Of a DNA stretch of 64,000 nt, positions 52,323-61,465 are shown in pieces. The notes under the pieces are model-generated. The model saw nothing but the letters and a program-made list of their open reading frames with translations, had not been told where the DNA came from and searched no databases. The translations under genes were made by a program, and so were the position numbers. Source of the stretch: Janthinobacterium sp. SUN073. Lineage in GTDB: Bacteria; Pseudomonadota; Gammaproteobacteria; Burkholderiales; Burkholderiaceae_D. The DNA lies in contig NZ_JAPUBT010000004.1 of NCBI RefSeq assembly GCF_030397665.1, positions 62,001 through 126,000 on the forward strand, written 5' to 3'. Positions within the stretch are counted from its first letter, which is position 1. Each line of letters starts with the position of its first letter.

Positions 52323-53629
52323 TCGCCGACACGCTGCGCAGCTTCGAGATCGGCGATATCCCGGTCGCGACGCCCACCGGCCGCCTGGTCGGCGCCTCCG
52401 GCCTGCTGCTGGAAAGCGCCGGCTGCCGGCTGCACACGGGCCAGCGTTGTCAAATTGAAACTGTGAGCGGCGAGTGGCTCGATGCGCAAGTCGTCGGCTT
52501 CCGCGAAAAACTCTCCTATCTGATGCCCTTCAAGAAGGCCACGGGCCTGACCACGGGCGCGCGCGTACTGCCCCTGCCCGACAAGGCCAGCCTGCAGATC
52601 GGCCCCTCGTGGCTGGGCCGCATGGTCAATGGCCTGGGCGAGCCGATCGACGACCTGGGCCGCCTCGGCGGCGAACACATCCTGGAAGTGACGCCGCCGA
52701 AAATCAATCCCCTGAAGAAACAGCCCGTCATCGAACCGCTGGACGTGGGCGTGCGGGCGATTAACAGCATGCTGACCCTGGGCAAGGGCCAGCGCGTGGG
52801 CCTGATGGCCGGTTCCGGCGTCGGCAAGAGCGTGCTGCTGGGCCTGATCACGCGCCAGACGGTGGCCGATGTCGTCGTCGTCGGCCTGATCGGCGAACGG
52901 GGCCGCGAAGTGCGCGAATTCGTCGAAAAGTCGCTCGGTGCCGAAGGCTTGAAGAAAGCCGTGCTGGTGATCGCGCCAGCTGATGAATCACCGTTGATGC
53001 GCATCATGGCCACCGAGCTGTGCCACTCGATTGCCGCGCATTACCGCGACCAGGGCAAGCACGTGCTGCTCTTGGTCGACTCGCTGACGCGCTATGCCAT
53101 GGCCTTGCGCGAAGTGGCGCTGGCCCTGGGTGAGCCGCCCGCCACGCGCGGCTATCCGCCGTCCGTCTTTTCAAACCTGCCGCAACTGGTGGAGAGCGCC
53201 GGCAACGGCGCCCACCAGGATGGCAGCATGAGCGCCATCTACACGGTGCTGGCCGAAGGCGACGACCAGCAAGACCCGGTGGTCGACACGGCGCGCGCGA
53301 TTCTCGACGGCCACATCGTGCTCACGCGCGAACTGGCCGAGCGGGGCCACTACCCTGCCATCGACATCGCCGCCTCGATCAGCCGCTGCATGGCGCAAGT
53401 GATCACGCCCGAGCACATGCAGGCGGCGCGCGCGCTGAAAGCGTCGATGGCGCGCCATGCGCGCGTGCGCGACCTGATCCCGCTGGGCGCCTACGTGCCC
53501 GGTGCCGATCCGATCACCGACCGCGCCGTCCAGCTGCACGCCCCCATCGAAGCCTTCCTGTGCCAGGGCACCAAGGAAGAGGCGCCGATGGGGCCGTGCA
53601 TCGAACAACTTGAACAGATCATGGCCTAG
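52319..53629 (+). CDS. fliI: Flagellum-specific ATP synthase FliI (lateral)
   Basis: Export ATPase of 436 residues. Walker A is AGSGVGKS (about residues 164-171), the Walker B region is HVLLLVDSLTRYAMALREV, and the family-typical PPATRGYPPSVFSNLP and GSMSAIYTVLAEGDD are present. N-terminal hexamer-forming domain and C-terminal domain are complete. Overlaps fliH by 4 bases; fliJ follows after 8. Confidence 0.97.
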   Translation: MIADTLRSFEIGDIPVATPTGRLVGASGLLLESAGCRLHTGQRCQIETVSGEWLDAQVVGFREKLSYLMPFKKATGLTTGARVLPLPDKASLQIGPSWLGRMVNGLGEPIDDLGRLGGEHILEVTPPKINPLKKQPVIEPLDVGVRAINSMLTLGKGQRVGLMAGSGVGKSVLLGLITRQTVADVVVVGLIGERGREVREFVEKSLGAEGLKKAVLVIAPADESPLMRIMATELCHSIAAHYRDQGKHVLLLVDSLTRYAMALREVALALGEPPATRGYPPSVFSNLPQLVESAGNGAHQDGSMSAIYTVLAEGDDQQDPVVDTARAILDGHIVLTRELAERGHYPAIDIAASISRCMAQVITPEHMQAARALKASMARHARVRDLIPLGAYVPGADPITDRAVQLHAPIEAFLCQGTKEEAPMGPCIEQLEQIMA

Positions 53630-53637
53630 GAGCATAC

Positions 53638-54075
53638 GTGAGCGACGCGCATACCATCCGCAACCTGACCACCCTGGTCGGCCTGCGCAGCACCGAAGTG
53701 GAACGCCTGCAGAGTGACATGGCGGCGCAGACGGCCGTGCGCGAGCGCTACCAGAAAAACCTGGAGCGCCTGACGGGTCTGTACACGGATAGCGGCCCCA
53801 GCGGCGCCCTGCCCCTGGCCCTGTCTGTCAATTGCGGCAACTTCAAGCAGGCCGTCATGCAGATGGCCGACCAGCACCGTACCGATTTGCACCTGCACGA
53901 AGCCAACATGGCTGTCTCGCAGCGTGCCCTGAATACGGCCTGGGCGAAACGCGAGGTGCTGGACCAGGTGCTGACGCAAAAACAAAAGCATGTTGCAAAT
54001 GAGCAACAGCGTGTCGATGCCAAGCGACAAGATGAGCTGGCGACGCAGTTCTGGTTCCGCGGGCAGGTAAAATAA
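53638..54075 (+). CDS. fliJ: Flagellar export chaperone FliJ (lateral)
   Basis: Small coiled-coil protein of 145 residues that binds FliI and FlhA. Long charged helices (VERLQSDMAAQTAVRERYQKN and AWAKREVLDQVLTQKQKH), ending VDAKRQDELATQFWF. The GTG start at 53638 is preceded by TAGGAGC. Sequence alone is weakly conserved; position after fliI fixes the call. Confidence 0.88.
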   Translation: MSDAHTIRNLTTLVGLRSTEVERLQSDMAAQTAVRERYQKNLERLTGLYTDSGPSGALPLALSVNCGNFKQAVMQMADQHRTDLHLHEANMAVSQRALNTAWAKREVLDQVLTQKQKHVANEQQRVDAKRQDELATQFWFRGQVK

Positions 54076-54161
54076 TGTTTTACAGAAATAATTTCAGAAA
54101 AGTGAATATTTGGTCGCCTTGTCATTGGGTATATCCTGCATGCTAATTTTAGGAGTTTGAC

Positions 54162-55577
54162 ATGGCCTTTACCACTTCCGCTTCGAATACCTACGACCCG
54201 ACGGCGTCGGCCCAGGCATTGACCGACAAATACACGGCCGATCTGCAGGCGCGCATCACTGCCCAGACCAAGGCCGCCACGGCCACTTCGGGTGGCTTGG
54301 TGAACCTGAAGATGGCCCTGACCTCCTTCAGCTCCAGCTTGATGGGCCTGACGAGTGGCAAGACCATGCTCGTGCAAGGTGCCACCTTCAGCAATACGGC
54401 ACTGGGCAGCGCCACGGCGTCGGAATCGGCAGCCGCCGGCACGTATTCGCTATTCGTGGAAAAGGTTGCCACAAACAATCAGATTTCGCTGGACGGGCTG
54501 AGCAACATGGCCATGCCGGCCGCCGACAAAGGCACGCTGAAGATCAAGCTGGCCAACAATACCGATTTCACGGTGGACTTGAGCAAGGCCAATGCGGATG
54601 GTGACAGCACGACCCTGTCCGCCAAGGATATCGCCGCCGCCATCAATGCGGAACCGAAGAACAACTCGCGCGTGACGGCGTCCGTCATCACCATCGGCGG
54701 TGTCGCCAAGCTGGTGCTGACGTCGAATGTCAGCGGCGAGGAAGGCGCGCTGACGCTCGACGCGGGCGCGCTAGCGCCTGGCGCCTTGAAAGATGCGCTC
54801 GCTGCCACGCCCAAGCAGCTGGTCGCTGCCCAGGATGCCGTCATCTGGGTCGGTGGCAAGCCAGCCGACGCGTCCGACCTCAGCAACCGCGTCAAGCAAT
54901 CGTCGAACACCTTCAGCAACATCGATGGCGTGAAGATGACCTTCACCAAGGCCCAGGCGAGCGGCGACGCGCCGATGACCCTGACCGTGGCGCTCGATTC
55001 GTCCGCCACGACGACGAATGCGCAAAGCTTTGTGACCGCCTACAACAAGCTCAAGGCCGTGCTTGACGGCTTGACCGATCCGGGAGATCCGGCATCGGCC
55101 AAGGCTGCCGGCGTATTTTCCACCGACAGCGGCGTGCGCGTGCTGCGTGACCAGCTGGTGCGCACCTTGCGCGAAACGGCGACTGGCGCCCTTGCCAATT
55201 TCGGCATCACCGCTCAGCGCAACGGCACGCTGGCCCTCGATGCCACCAAGCTGACGGCTGCGCTGAAGACGAATCCGGGCGGCCTGGACAAGGCAATCGG
55301 CAACAATTCCGCCAGCGCGCCTAGCGGCATTGCCGGCAAGCTCGATAAGTTCATCGAAACCTGGACATCAACCAATGGCCAGCTGTCGCAGCGCGAGACA
55401 TCGGTGGCCAAGCTGCAAAAATCGCTGGGCGAACGCCAGACCAAGTTCGAGGCCGACTACACGGCAATGTACAACCGCTACAAGGCGCAGTTCACCCAAC
55501 TGCAATCCTTGCAGGCACGCATGGCGCAAACGACCGATATGTTCGATGCCCTGTTCAGCAGCGACAAGACTAAATAG
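54162..55577 (+). CDS. fliD: Flagellar filament cap protein FliD (lateral)
   Basis: Filament-capping protein of 471 residues. The FliD N- and C-terminal parts are recognisable (QARITAQTKAATATSGGLVNLKMAL; C-terminal coiled coil FEADYTAMYNRYKAQFTQLQSLQARMAQTTDMFDALF). The centre is low in charge and variable. Ribosome site TTAGGAG precedes ATG 54162. In the lateral nomenclature this is lafB. Confidence 0.93.
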   Translation: MAFTTSASNTYDPTASAQALTDKYTADLQARITAQTKAATATSGGLVNLKMALTSFSSSLMGLTSGKTMLVQGATFSNTALGSATASESAAAGTYSLFVEKVATNNQISLDGLSNMAMPAADKGTLKIKLANNTDFTVDLSKANADGDSTTLSAKDIAAAINAEPKNNSRVTASVITIGGVAKLVLTSNVSGEEGALTLDAGALAPGALKDALAATPKQLVAAQDAVIWVGGKPADASDLSNRVKQSSNTFSNIDGVKMTFTKAQASGDAPMTLTVALDSSATTTNAQSFVTAYNKLKAVLDGLTDPGDPASAKAAGVFSTDSGVRVLRDQLVRTLRETATGALANFGITAQRNGTLALDATKLTAALKTNPGGLDKAIGNNSASAPSGIAGKLDKFIETWTSTNGQLSQRETSVAKLQKSLGERQTKFEADYTAMYNRYKAQFTQLQSLQARMAQTTDMFDALFSSDKTK

Positions 55578-55649
55578 AGGCCGGCGCCGTCTGCTTGACG
55601 GCGGCGCCCGCCTTCCAGCCGCACCCGGCTTTTACAGTGAGAAAAAATA

Positions 55650-56036
55650 ATGAATCACGATGCATACAGTAATTACCACGCCGTCAACCTGGATGCGCAG
55701 ACGTCGCGCGCCACCCCTGTCGAACTGGTCTTGCTGCTCACCGACGGCTTGCTGGAAGAACTGGCGCGCGCGCGCGGACATATCGTCGGCAAGCGCTATG
55801 AACAAAAGGCCATCAGCCTGAACAAATGTACGGAAATCATCAACGGACTGTCGAGCTCGCTCGATTTCGAGAATGGCGGCGAAGTCGTCGCCAATCTGGG
55901 CCGTCTGTACGAGTACTGCACCGGTCGCCTGTATTCGGCCGGCATCACGCTCGATCCGGCCCTGATCGACGAGGTGACCACGCTGTTGACGACGATCAAA
56001 CAAGGCTGGCTCGGCGTCCAGGCCAAGAATGGATAG
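55650..56036 (+). CDS. fliS: Flagellin chaperone FliS (lateral)
   Basis: Cytoplasmic flagellin-export chaperone of 128 residues, all-helical: TPVELVLLLTDGLLEELARARGHI, KRYEQKAISLNKCTEIINGLSSSLDFENGGEVVANLGRLYEYC. The pattern is characteristic. Overlaps the fliT-like gene by 8 bases. Confidence 0.94.
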   Translation: MNHDAYSNYHAVNLDAQTSRATPVELVLLLTDGLLEELARARGHIVGKRYEQKAISLNKCTEIINGLSSSLDFENGGEVVANLGRLYEYCTGRLYSAGITLDPALIDEVTTLLTTIKQGWLGVQAKNG

Positions 56037-56337
56037 CACCCCCTTGTCGCTCCAGCTGACGCGCGAAGTGCTGGCGGCCACCGCCAGCCAGAACTGGGAC
56101 GCGCTGGAGTTACTCGACAGAAAACTGGCGCAGCACCTTGCCAGCCTGGGCATATTGAGCGAACGTGAAAAAGCCGCCCTGCTCGCCTTGCGCAAGGCGC
56201 ATGCGCAGGCATACCAGGCGTGTTCCGACGAAAAACATCGGCTGGGCATGCAGTTGGGCGAAATCCATTCGAAACAAGAAGGCTGGGTCGCGTATGCGAT
56301 TGAAAATGCCATGTATCAAGATGAGAATCCAGCATGA
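56029..56337 (+). CDS. FliT-like export chaperone (LafD position)
   Basis: Small helical protein of 102 residues, weakly conserved: SLQLTREVLAATASQNWDALELLDRKLAQHLASLG and a second long helix. Position between fliS and fliK corresponds to lafD/fliT in Laf systems. It overlaps fliS by 8 bases and fliK by 4, so it is translationally coupled. Role as export chaperone is inferred mainly from place. Confidence 0.7.
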   Translation: MDSTPLSLQLTREVLAATASQNWDALELLDRKLAQHLASLGILSEREKAALLALRKAHAQAYQACSDEKHRLGMQLGEIHSKQEGWVAYAIENAMYQDENPA

Positions 56338-57485
56338 AAATGAGCTTCAACACAACAACGAGCAGCGCGACCACGCCACCGAGGAGCGCCGAGGCGGGCG
56401 TTAACGCGTCCGTGAGCAAGGGCGCGCCCGATAGTGGCACCGCGCGCAACCTCCTGTTCTCACTGCCCGCGCCAGCGCAGGGGACGGTCGCCAACGATGC
56501 CACCCTGGCGCAAGACCTTGCCGCGGACCTTGCGGAGGATGGCGTCTCCGCCACCGTCGTAGCTGCCGACATCACCGAGGCTGCGACAAAGCAGGACGCG
56601 GGTCTGCCCGCCATGACGCCGCCGCTGATGGCGCCCATGCTGCCCGTCTTGCCTCAAGCCGACGCTGCAGCTGCCCCAGCCAAGGGGAACGATGGCGTAG
56701 CAGCTACGCAACAAGGCAATGCACAGCAGACCCTGGACCTGAACAGCCGCCTGCATCCCGATGCCCTTGCTTTCAATGTGCAGACCGCCAGGATGGCGCC
56801 AGCACGCGATCTGGGCGAACCGGTGGCGGCAGCCCAGCCAACACCAGCCTCTGCGGCCGGCAGCAAAACCGCGCTGCCAGCCGCCCCCTTCGATGCGGCG
56901 CCGGCCATGACGGCCACGCCTGCGGCAGCGGCGCCCGTCGCCACGCGCGATGGCGAGCGCAGTGCGGCCACGCCCGTCAGCCCGGGCCCGGTCGGCGGGG
57001 TTAACAATGGTGCCGCTGCAACGCCAGGCGCCGACACGATCAAACTCAACGGCCCTGCCCAGCAATGGCAGGAACCGTTACGCGAAGCGCTGGGCGAACG
57101 CCTGCAGACACAGATCGGGCGCAACAGCGAACACGCGACGATCCGCCTCGATCCGCCCATGCTGGGCCGCATTGAAATTTCCATCCGTCACACGGCCGGC
57201 GCGCTGCAAGTGAATGTCACGGCGTCGAACTCGGAAGTGTTGCGCCAGTTGCAAGGCATCGGCGAAAACATGCGCAGCGACCTGGCACAGCGCCAGTACA
57301 CCGACGTGGCCGTGACTATCAGCGCCACCCCGCGCAGCCCTGCCGCGCAGGCGTTTGCCGAAGGCGATGCGCGCGGCCAGCGTCAGCCGGGCCGCCAGAA
57401 CGACGACGCCGAACCGGGGCGCGCCCTGTCCGACGGCAGCCCTGCCGCTACCACTTACGCCATGCATGAGCGAGATACTGCCTGA
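56334..57485 (+). CDS. fliK: Flagellar hook-length control protein FliK (lateral)
   Basis: Secreted ruler of 383 residues. The first about 240 residues are low-complexity (Ala, Thr, Pro). The C-terminal Flg_hook domain is clear: RLQTQIGRNSEHATIRLDPPMLGRIEISIRH, ALQVNVTASNSEVLRQLQ, DLAQRQYTDVAVTISA. It corresponds to lafE. Starts by ATGA overlap; stops overlapping the fliL start by one base. Confidence 0.93.
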   Translation: MKMSFNTTTSSATTPPRSAEAGVNASVSKGAPDSGTARNLLFSLPAPAQGTVANDATLAQDLAADLAEDGVSATVVAADITEAATKQDAGLPAMTPPLMAPMLPVLPQADAAAAPAKGNDGVAATQQGNAQQTLDLNSRLHPDALAFNVQTARMAPARDLGEPVAAAQPTPASAAGSKTALPAAPFDAAPAMTATPAAAAPVATRDGERSAATPVSPGPVGGVNNGAAATPGADTIKLNGPAQQWQEPLREALGERLQTQIGRNSEHATIRLDPPMLGRIEISIRHTAGALQVNVTASNSEVLRQLQGIGENMRSDLAQRQYTDVAVTISATPRSPAAQAFAEGDARGQRQPGRQNDDAEPGRALSDGSPAATTYAMHERDTA

Positions 57486-57961
57486 TGAATACGAAAATGA
57501 AATTGATAGCCGGCTTCATCGCCGTGGCCGTGCTGGCTGCCGGCGCGGCCGGTGGCGCCATGTGGTACCTGGCCAAGCCGGTCGCCGGCCATGCCGAGAC
57601 TGCCGAAGCGAAAGCCCCGCCACCACCCGCCACGGGCAAGAAGGCGCGCAAGTTCATCACCCTGGACAAGGTCATCGTGATGCTGCGCCGCGGCCCCGCC
57701 GACAGCGAAACGCATTACCTGTCGGCCGACCTGGTGATCGCCACCACCGAGGAAAAGGAAAAACTGACCAAGGACCACTTGCCACTGATGCGCTCGATCG
57801 CCGTCAGTACCTTGTCGAGCTTTCCGATGGACAAGGCGCAGACCATGACGGTGGAGCAATTTGCCGAACAGATCAACAAGGCCTTCAATGTCAGCTATGA
57901 ACGTGAGCAGATGGAAAAACCCTACACCGAAGTCATGGTCGGCAAGCTGATCATTGAATAA
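57485..57961 (+). CDS. fliL: Flagellar basal-body associated protein FliL (lateral)
   Basis: Single-pass inner-membrane protein of 158 residues, near the stator. One N-terminal helix (LIAGFIAVAVLAAGAAGGAMWYLA) and a periplasmic SPFH-like domain with the conserved KFITLDKVIVMLRR and TYLSADLVIATTEE-like pattern (THYLSADLVIATTEEKE). It corresponds to lafF. Confidence 0.92.
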   Translation: MNTKMKLIAGFIAVAVLAAGAAGGAMWYLAKPVAGHAETAEAKAPPPPATGKKARKFITLDKVIVMLRRGPADSETHYLSADLVIATTEEKEKLTKDHLPLMRSIAVSTLSSFPMDKAQTMTVEQFAEQINKAFNVSYEREQMEKPYTEVMVGKLIIE

Positions 57962-57994
57962 GCCAACACGCCAGCCGACCTAGTGGGAGACCCC

Positions 57995-58738
57995 GTGGCC
58001 TATGTAGAGCAATACCAGGAAGCGTATGGCGCTGGCGAATATGCCGCCGCCAGCGCTTGCGCGGCCGCGCTCAGTGTTGCTGAGGAGCAACAACATCTGG
58101 TGGCGTACGCCCCTTTGGTGAAACGCATCGTGCGCCAGCTCAATTCACAGGTGTCGGGCGCCATCGACCGCGACGACATGGAACAGATCGGCCTGATGGG
58201 TTTGCTGGAGGCGCTGCGCCGCTACGGCGTGCCTGACCAGTCTTTCGGCAGCTATGCCAGCCTGCGCATCCGCGGCGCCATTCTCGATGAGCTGCGGCGC
58301 CAGGACTGGCGCCCGCGCGCCGTGCGCCAGGAGAGCCATCGATTGCGCGACAGCGTGCGCGCCCTGACCCGGCGCCTGGGGCGCGAGCCGCTGGAAGCGG
58401 AAATCATGGCCGCCCTGAAGCTGACGCCGGAAGCCTTCCAGGAATACCAGCTGGCGGAAAACGCCGAGCTGATCGTCAGTTTCGACGAAGTGCTGCAGGA
58501 AAGCCTGGGACAGGCCGACAGCGCACCGAGCCCGGAAGAGCAACTGATGGTGCGGCGCAGCCTTGAACAGGCGCTGCGTACGCTCGACGAGCGCGAGCAG
58601 CGCGTGATCCAGATGTATTACGAATTCGAACTGAGCTATAAAGAAATTGCCGCTGTGCTGGACCTGAGCGACGCCCGCGTCTGCCAGCTGAACAAGACGG
58701 CACTGGGCAAGATGAAAGCCATGCTGCAAGACACATAA
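57995..58738 (+). CDS. fliA: Flagellar sigma factor 28 (FliA/LafS)
   Basis: RNA-polymerase sigma factor of 247 residues for late flagellar genes. Region 2 is HLVAYAPLVKRIVRQL and DDMEQIGLMGLLEALRRYGVP; region 3 is PEAFQEYQ; region 4 helix-turn-helix is LDEREQRVIQMYYEFELSYKEIAAVLDLSDARVCQLNKTAL. The start is probably GTG 57995 (GGGAG at correct distance) rather than GTG 57983. It should drive lateral flagellin and motor genes and is presumably held by the FlgM at 60738. Confidence 0.93.
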   Translation: MAYVEQYQEAYGAGEYAAASACAAALSVAEEQQHLVAYAPLVKRIVRQLNSQVSGAIDRDDMEQIGLMGLLEALRRYGVPDQSFGSYASLRIRGAILDELRRQDWRPRAVRQESHRLRDSVRALTRRLGREPLEAEIMAALKLTPEAFQEYQLAENAELIVSFDEVLQESLGQADSAPSPEEQLMVRRSLEQALRTLDEREQRVIQMYYEFELSYKEIAAVLDLSDARVCQLNKTALGKMKAMLQDT

Positions 58739-58818
58739 AAGTGAAGCGGTAGCTTGGCAACAGTTTCAGCAAGACCCATCAAATTGATGTAGCACAATGA
58801 CGCAGAAAGGCAGTTGAC

Positions 58819-59733
58819 ATGGTAATTATCGGTATCTTAATCGTGATGGGGTGTGTATTCGGAGGCTTCGCCCTGATGGGCGGCACCGTCCATGCGATCT
58901 GGCAACCGGTCGAGTTGATCATCATCATCGGCGCCGCTGTCGGCGCCCTGGTGCTGGGCAACCCCAAGCATGTACTCGGGGAAATGCTGCACCAGATGCG
59001 CAAGATCGTCACGCACAAGAAGCAAGGCTCGGAATTCCAGCGCCAGTTGCTGCTGCTGATGTATGAACTGCTGCAAACGGCCGCCGGTGGCCTGAAGGCG
59101 CTCGACGCGCACGTCGAGGCGCCGCGCGAAAGCGCCCTGTTCCAGCGCTATCCGCTGGTGCTGGAAGAGCCGAAGCTGCTGGCCTTCATCGTCGACAACT
59201 TCCGTTTGATGGCGATGGGCAAGATCAACGCGCATGAGCTCGAAGGCGTGCTGGAACAGGAACTCGAAGCCATCCACGATGAGCTGCTGCAACCGTCGAA
59301 GTCCCTGCACAAGATCGCCGAAGCCATGCCGGGCTTCGGTATTCTGGCCGCCGTTCTGGGTATCGTGATGGCCATGAATTCCGTGGCCGACGGCGCCGAT
59401 GCGGCGGAAATTTCGGAAAAAGTGGGCGCCGCCATGGTCGGCACCTTCATCGGCATCTTCTTTTGCTACGGCGTGCTCGATCCGATGTGCAACATGATGA
59501 AACAGCTGGTGGGTGAGGAAGGCTCGACCATGGAATGCGTGAAGGTCGTGCTGGTCACGCACGTGGCGGGCAAGCCGCCCCTGCTGGCCATCGATGCGGG
59601 GCGTCGCCTGGTGCAACTGAACATCAAGCCGAGCTTCGCCCAGCTGGAAAGCTGGATCAATGCGCTCGAAGGTGGCGGCGCCGAACAAGAGCAGGGCCAA
59701 GGCCGGGGAGGCCGCCGTGCTAAAGCCGCATGA
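58819..59733 (+). CDS. motA: Flagellar motor stator protein MotA (LafT)
   Basis: Inner-membrane stator of 304 residues with four helices: first IIGILIVMGCVFGGFALMGG, and the later pair AMPGFGILAAVLGIVMAMNS and GAAMVGTFIGIFFCYGVLDP. The cytoplasmic loop between helices 2 and 3 (about residues 58-170) is long and includes the charged residues that push FliG. The C-terminal extension is Gly/Gln-rich. motB overlaps its end by 17 bases. A dedicated motor inside the locus is typical of lateral flagella. Confidence 0.95.
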   Translation: MVIIGILIVMGCVFGGFALMGGTVHAIWQPVELIIIIGAAVGALVLGNPKHVLGEMLHQMRKIVTHKKQGSEFQRQLLLLMYELLQTAAGGLKALDAHVEAPRESALFQRYPLVLEEPKLLAFIVDNFRLMAMGKINAHELEGVLEQELEAIHDELLQPSKSLHKIAEAMPGFGILAAVLGIVMAMNSVADGADAAEISEKVGAAMVGTFIGIFFCYGVLDPMCNMMKQLVGEEGSTMECVKVVLVTHVAGKPPLLAIDAGRRLVQLNIKPSFAQLESWINALEGGGAEQEQGQGRGGRRAKAA

Positions 59734-60721
59734 GAAACATGAACAGGCCATCATCAAGCGTGCCGGTCGCAAGCATGACGACGATGGCCATGGCGGCGCC
59801 TGGAAAGTGGCGTTTGCCGACTTTTGCCTGGCCCTGCTGTCGCTCTTCCTCGTGCTGTGGCTGATGGCCGCGCGCGAGCAGCAGGCGATGAAGGAAATCA
59901 TGATGGACGCGTCGGCAGGCAGCCGCCAGGGCGAAGGCCAGGGCGTCATGCCGGAACAGAAAGGCGGTCCACGCGGCAGCCTGATCGAGCGTTTCCCCAT
60001 GCCCCGCAAGGGCACGGGCGACACGCGCACGGAAGGCAAGCAAACGCAGGACGGCAAGGCCGGCACGGCGCCGCAAAACCAGACCAAGGTCAGCTACCAG
60101 TCGCCGGAAGACCTGCTGTCGCTGTCGCGCGCACTCGACAAGCTCAGCGACGAAGCGGGATTGAAGAGCAATCTGCAATCGGTGATCACGCCGTACGGCT
60201 TGCGTGTCATGCTGCACGACACGGACAAGCAAGGCATGTTCGTGCGTGGCAGCGCCGTGCCGACCGACCGTTTCCGCAAGCTGCTGCGCCAGATGGGGCC
60301 TGTCTTCGCGCAGATGGACAACCAGATGCTGATCGTCGGCCACACCGACTCGATGCAATACGCCAATAACGGCTATGAAGGCTATTCGAACTGGACCCTG
60401 TCGGCCAACCGCGCCATGTCGGCGCGCGCACAATTGTTGATTGGCAGCATGAGTCCGGACAGCGTGCTGCAAGTGGTGGGCATGGCCGACCGCGCGCCGC
60501 TGGACGTGAAAAATGCCAGCGCCGGCATCAACCGCCGCATCGAACTGTTAATATTGACGCGTGGCCAGGCCGACAGCATCGCCGCCATGTTTGGCATGGC
60601 CGGGCAAAAAGCGCAAGGCGAGGAGCTGCAAGTGGGTGAACCGGACTCGGGAACCTTGCAGCGCCTGCGCGAAAAACTGGGCCTGCCCGCAAAGAAGGAG
60701 CGCGATGAGCATGCAAATTAA
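59717..60721 (+). CDS. motB: Flagellar motor stator protein MotB (LafU)
   Basis: Stator of 334 residues: cytoplasmic KPHEKHEQAIIKRAGRKHDDDGHGG, one helix FADFCLALLSLFLVLWLMA that carries the ion-binding Asp, then a periplasmic OmpA-like peptidoglycan-binding domain (MLIVGHTDSMQYANNGYEGYSNW, LSANRAMSARAQLL). The GTG start 59717 has GGGGAG six bases upstream and fits MotB better than the 59660 ATG. The ion used (H+ or Na+) cannot be decided here. Confidence 0.94.
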   Translation: MLKPHEKHEQAIIKRAGRKHDDDGHGGAWKVAFADFCLALLSLFLVLWLMAAREQQAMKEIMMDASAGSRQGEGQGVMPEQKGGPRGSLIERFPMPRKGTGDTRTEGKQTQDGKAGTAPQNQTKVSYQSPEDLLSLSRALDKLSDEAGLKSNLQSVITPYGLRVMLHDTDKQGMFVRGSAVPTDRFRKLLRQMGPVFAQMDNQMLIVGHTDSMQYANNGYEGYSNWTLSANRAMSARAQLLIGSMSPDSVLQVVGMADRAPLDVKNASAGINRRIELLILTRGQADSIAAMFGMAGQKAQGEELQVGEPDSGTLQRLREKLGLPAKKERDEHAN

Positions 60722-60737
60722 GGGCAAGGGACAACGT

Positions 60738-61028
60738 ATGAAAATCTCCTCCGGCAATACCGGCGCTGCCGTACGCAGCAGCGCCATCGCGCCGGCCGAG
60801 GCGATCGCCGAGAACGCCGGCGCCGCCGGCGCCATGGGTGGCTCGTCGGCCGGGGCGGAATTGCAATCGGCCGTGCTGCAACCGGCCATGGCCGCCCTGC
60901 GCGCCATGCCCGAGATCGACCACGAGCGCGTGGCCATGCTGCGCGATGCGCTGGCCAAGGGCGAATTGCCATTCGATCCAGCAAAACTGGCAGGCCTGAT
61001 CCAGCGTTTCCACGGCGGTGAATCGTGA
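60738..61028 (+). CDS. flgM: Anti-sigma-28 factor FlgM (lateral)
   Basis: Small protein of 96 residues. The C-terminal pattern HERVAMLRDALAKGELPFDPAKLAGLIQRF is the FlgM sigma-28 binding helix; the N-terminal half is disordered and Ala-rich. Start ATG 60738 is chosen (AAGGGA at correct spacing); ATG 60705 and 60711 are alternatives that overlap motB. It likely inhibits the sigma factor at 57995. It overlaps flgN by 4 bases. Confidence 0.85.
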   Translation: MKISSGNTGAAVRSSAIAPAEAIAENAGAAGAMGGSSAGAELQSAVLQPAMAALRAMPEIDHERVAMLRDALAKGELPFDPAKLAGLIQRFHGGES

Positions 61029-61465
61029 CCGCAGCGCGCAAGGGCATCACGCGTCAGGAAGCCGTGCGCCGCGTGCTGCAAGGCATGACGGACGACAGCG
61101 TCGGCTACGCCGCCCTGAAAACATTGCTAGAAGAGCAATTTCAGGCCACCTTGCACCACCAGAGCACCCGGTTGACGGCACTGGCCGAGCAAGTCATCGC
61201 CGCCGTCGAGCCCCTCGATGCGCGCCGCCGCCAGCGCGTCAGCCTGGTCACAGCCCTGCTGGGCCCGCAAGGCGATATGCCGCAGTTGTTTGCATTGTTA
61301 CAAGAAGACGCGCGTGCCGCCGCCGAACGCGACTGGGTCGCGCTGGAGCAGATGGTGCTGGAATGCAAGCGCCTGAATGCCCGCAACAGCGATTTATTAA
61401 CAGAGCAGTACAGCATCATGCAGCGCGTGCTGCATGGCGAGGAAGATACGTATGCGCCAGGCTGA
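61025..61465 (+). CDS. flgN: Hook-filament junction chaperone FlgN (lateral)
   Basis: Helical export chaperone of 146 residues for FlgK and FlgL. Fits the FlgN pattern of long helices (YAALKTLLEEQFQATLHHQSTRL, LLQEDARAAAERDWVALEQMVLECKRLNARNSDLL). GTG start at 61025 with 4-base overlap to flgM. Sequence conservation is low; position after flgM supports it. Confidence 0.85.
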   Translation: MTAARKGITRQEAVRRVLQGMTDDSVGYAALKTLLEEQFQATLHHQSTRLTALAEQVIAAVEPLDARRRQRVSLVTALLGPQGDMPQLFALLQEDARAAAERDWVALEQMVLECKRLNARNSDLLTEQYSIMQRVLHGEEDTYAPG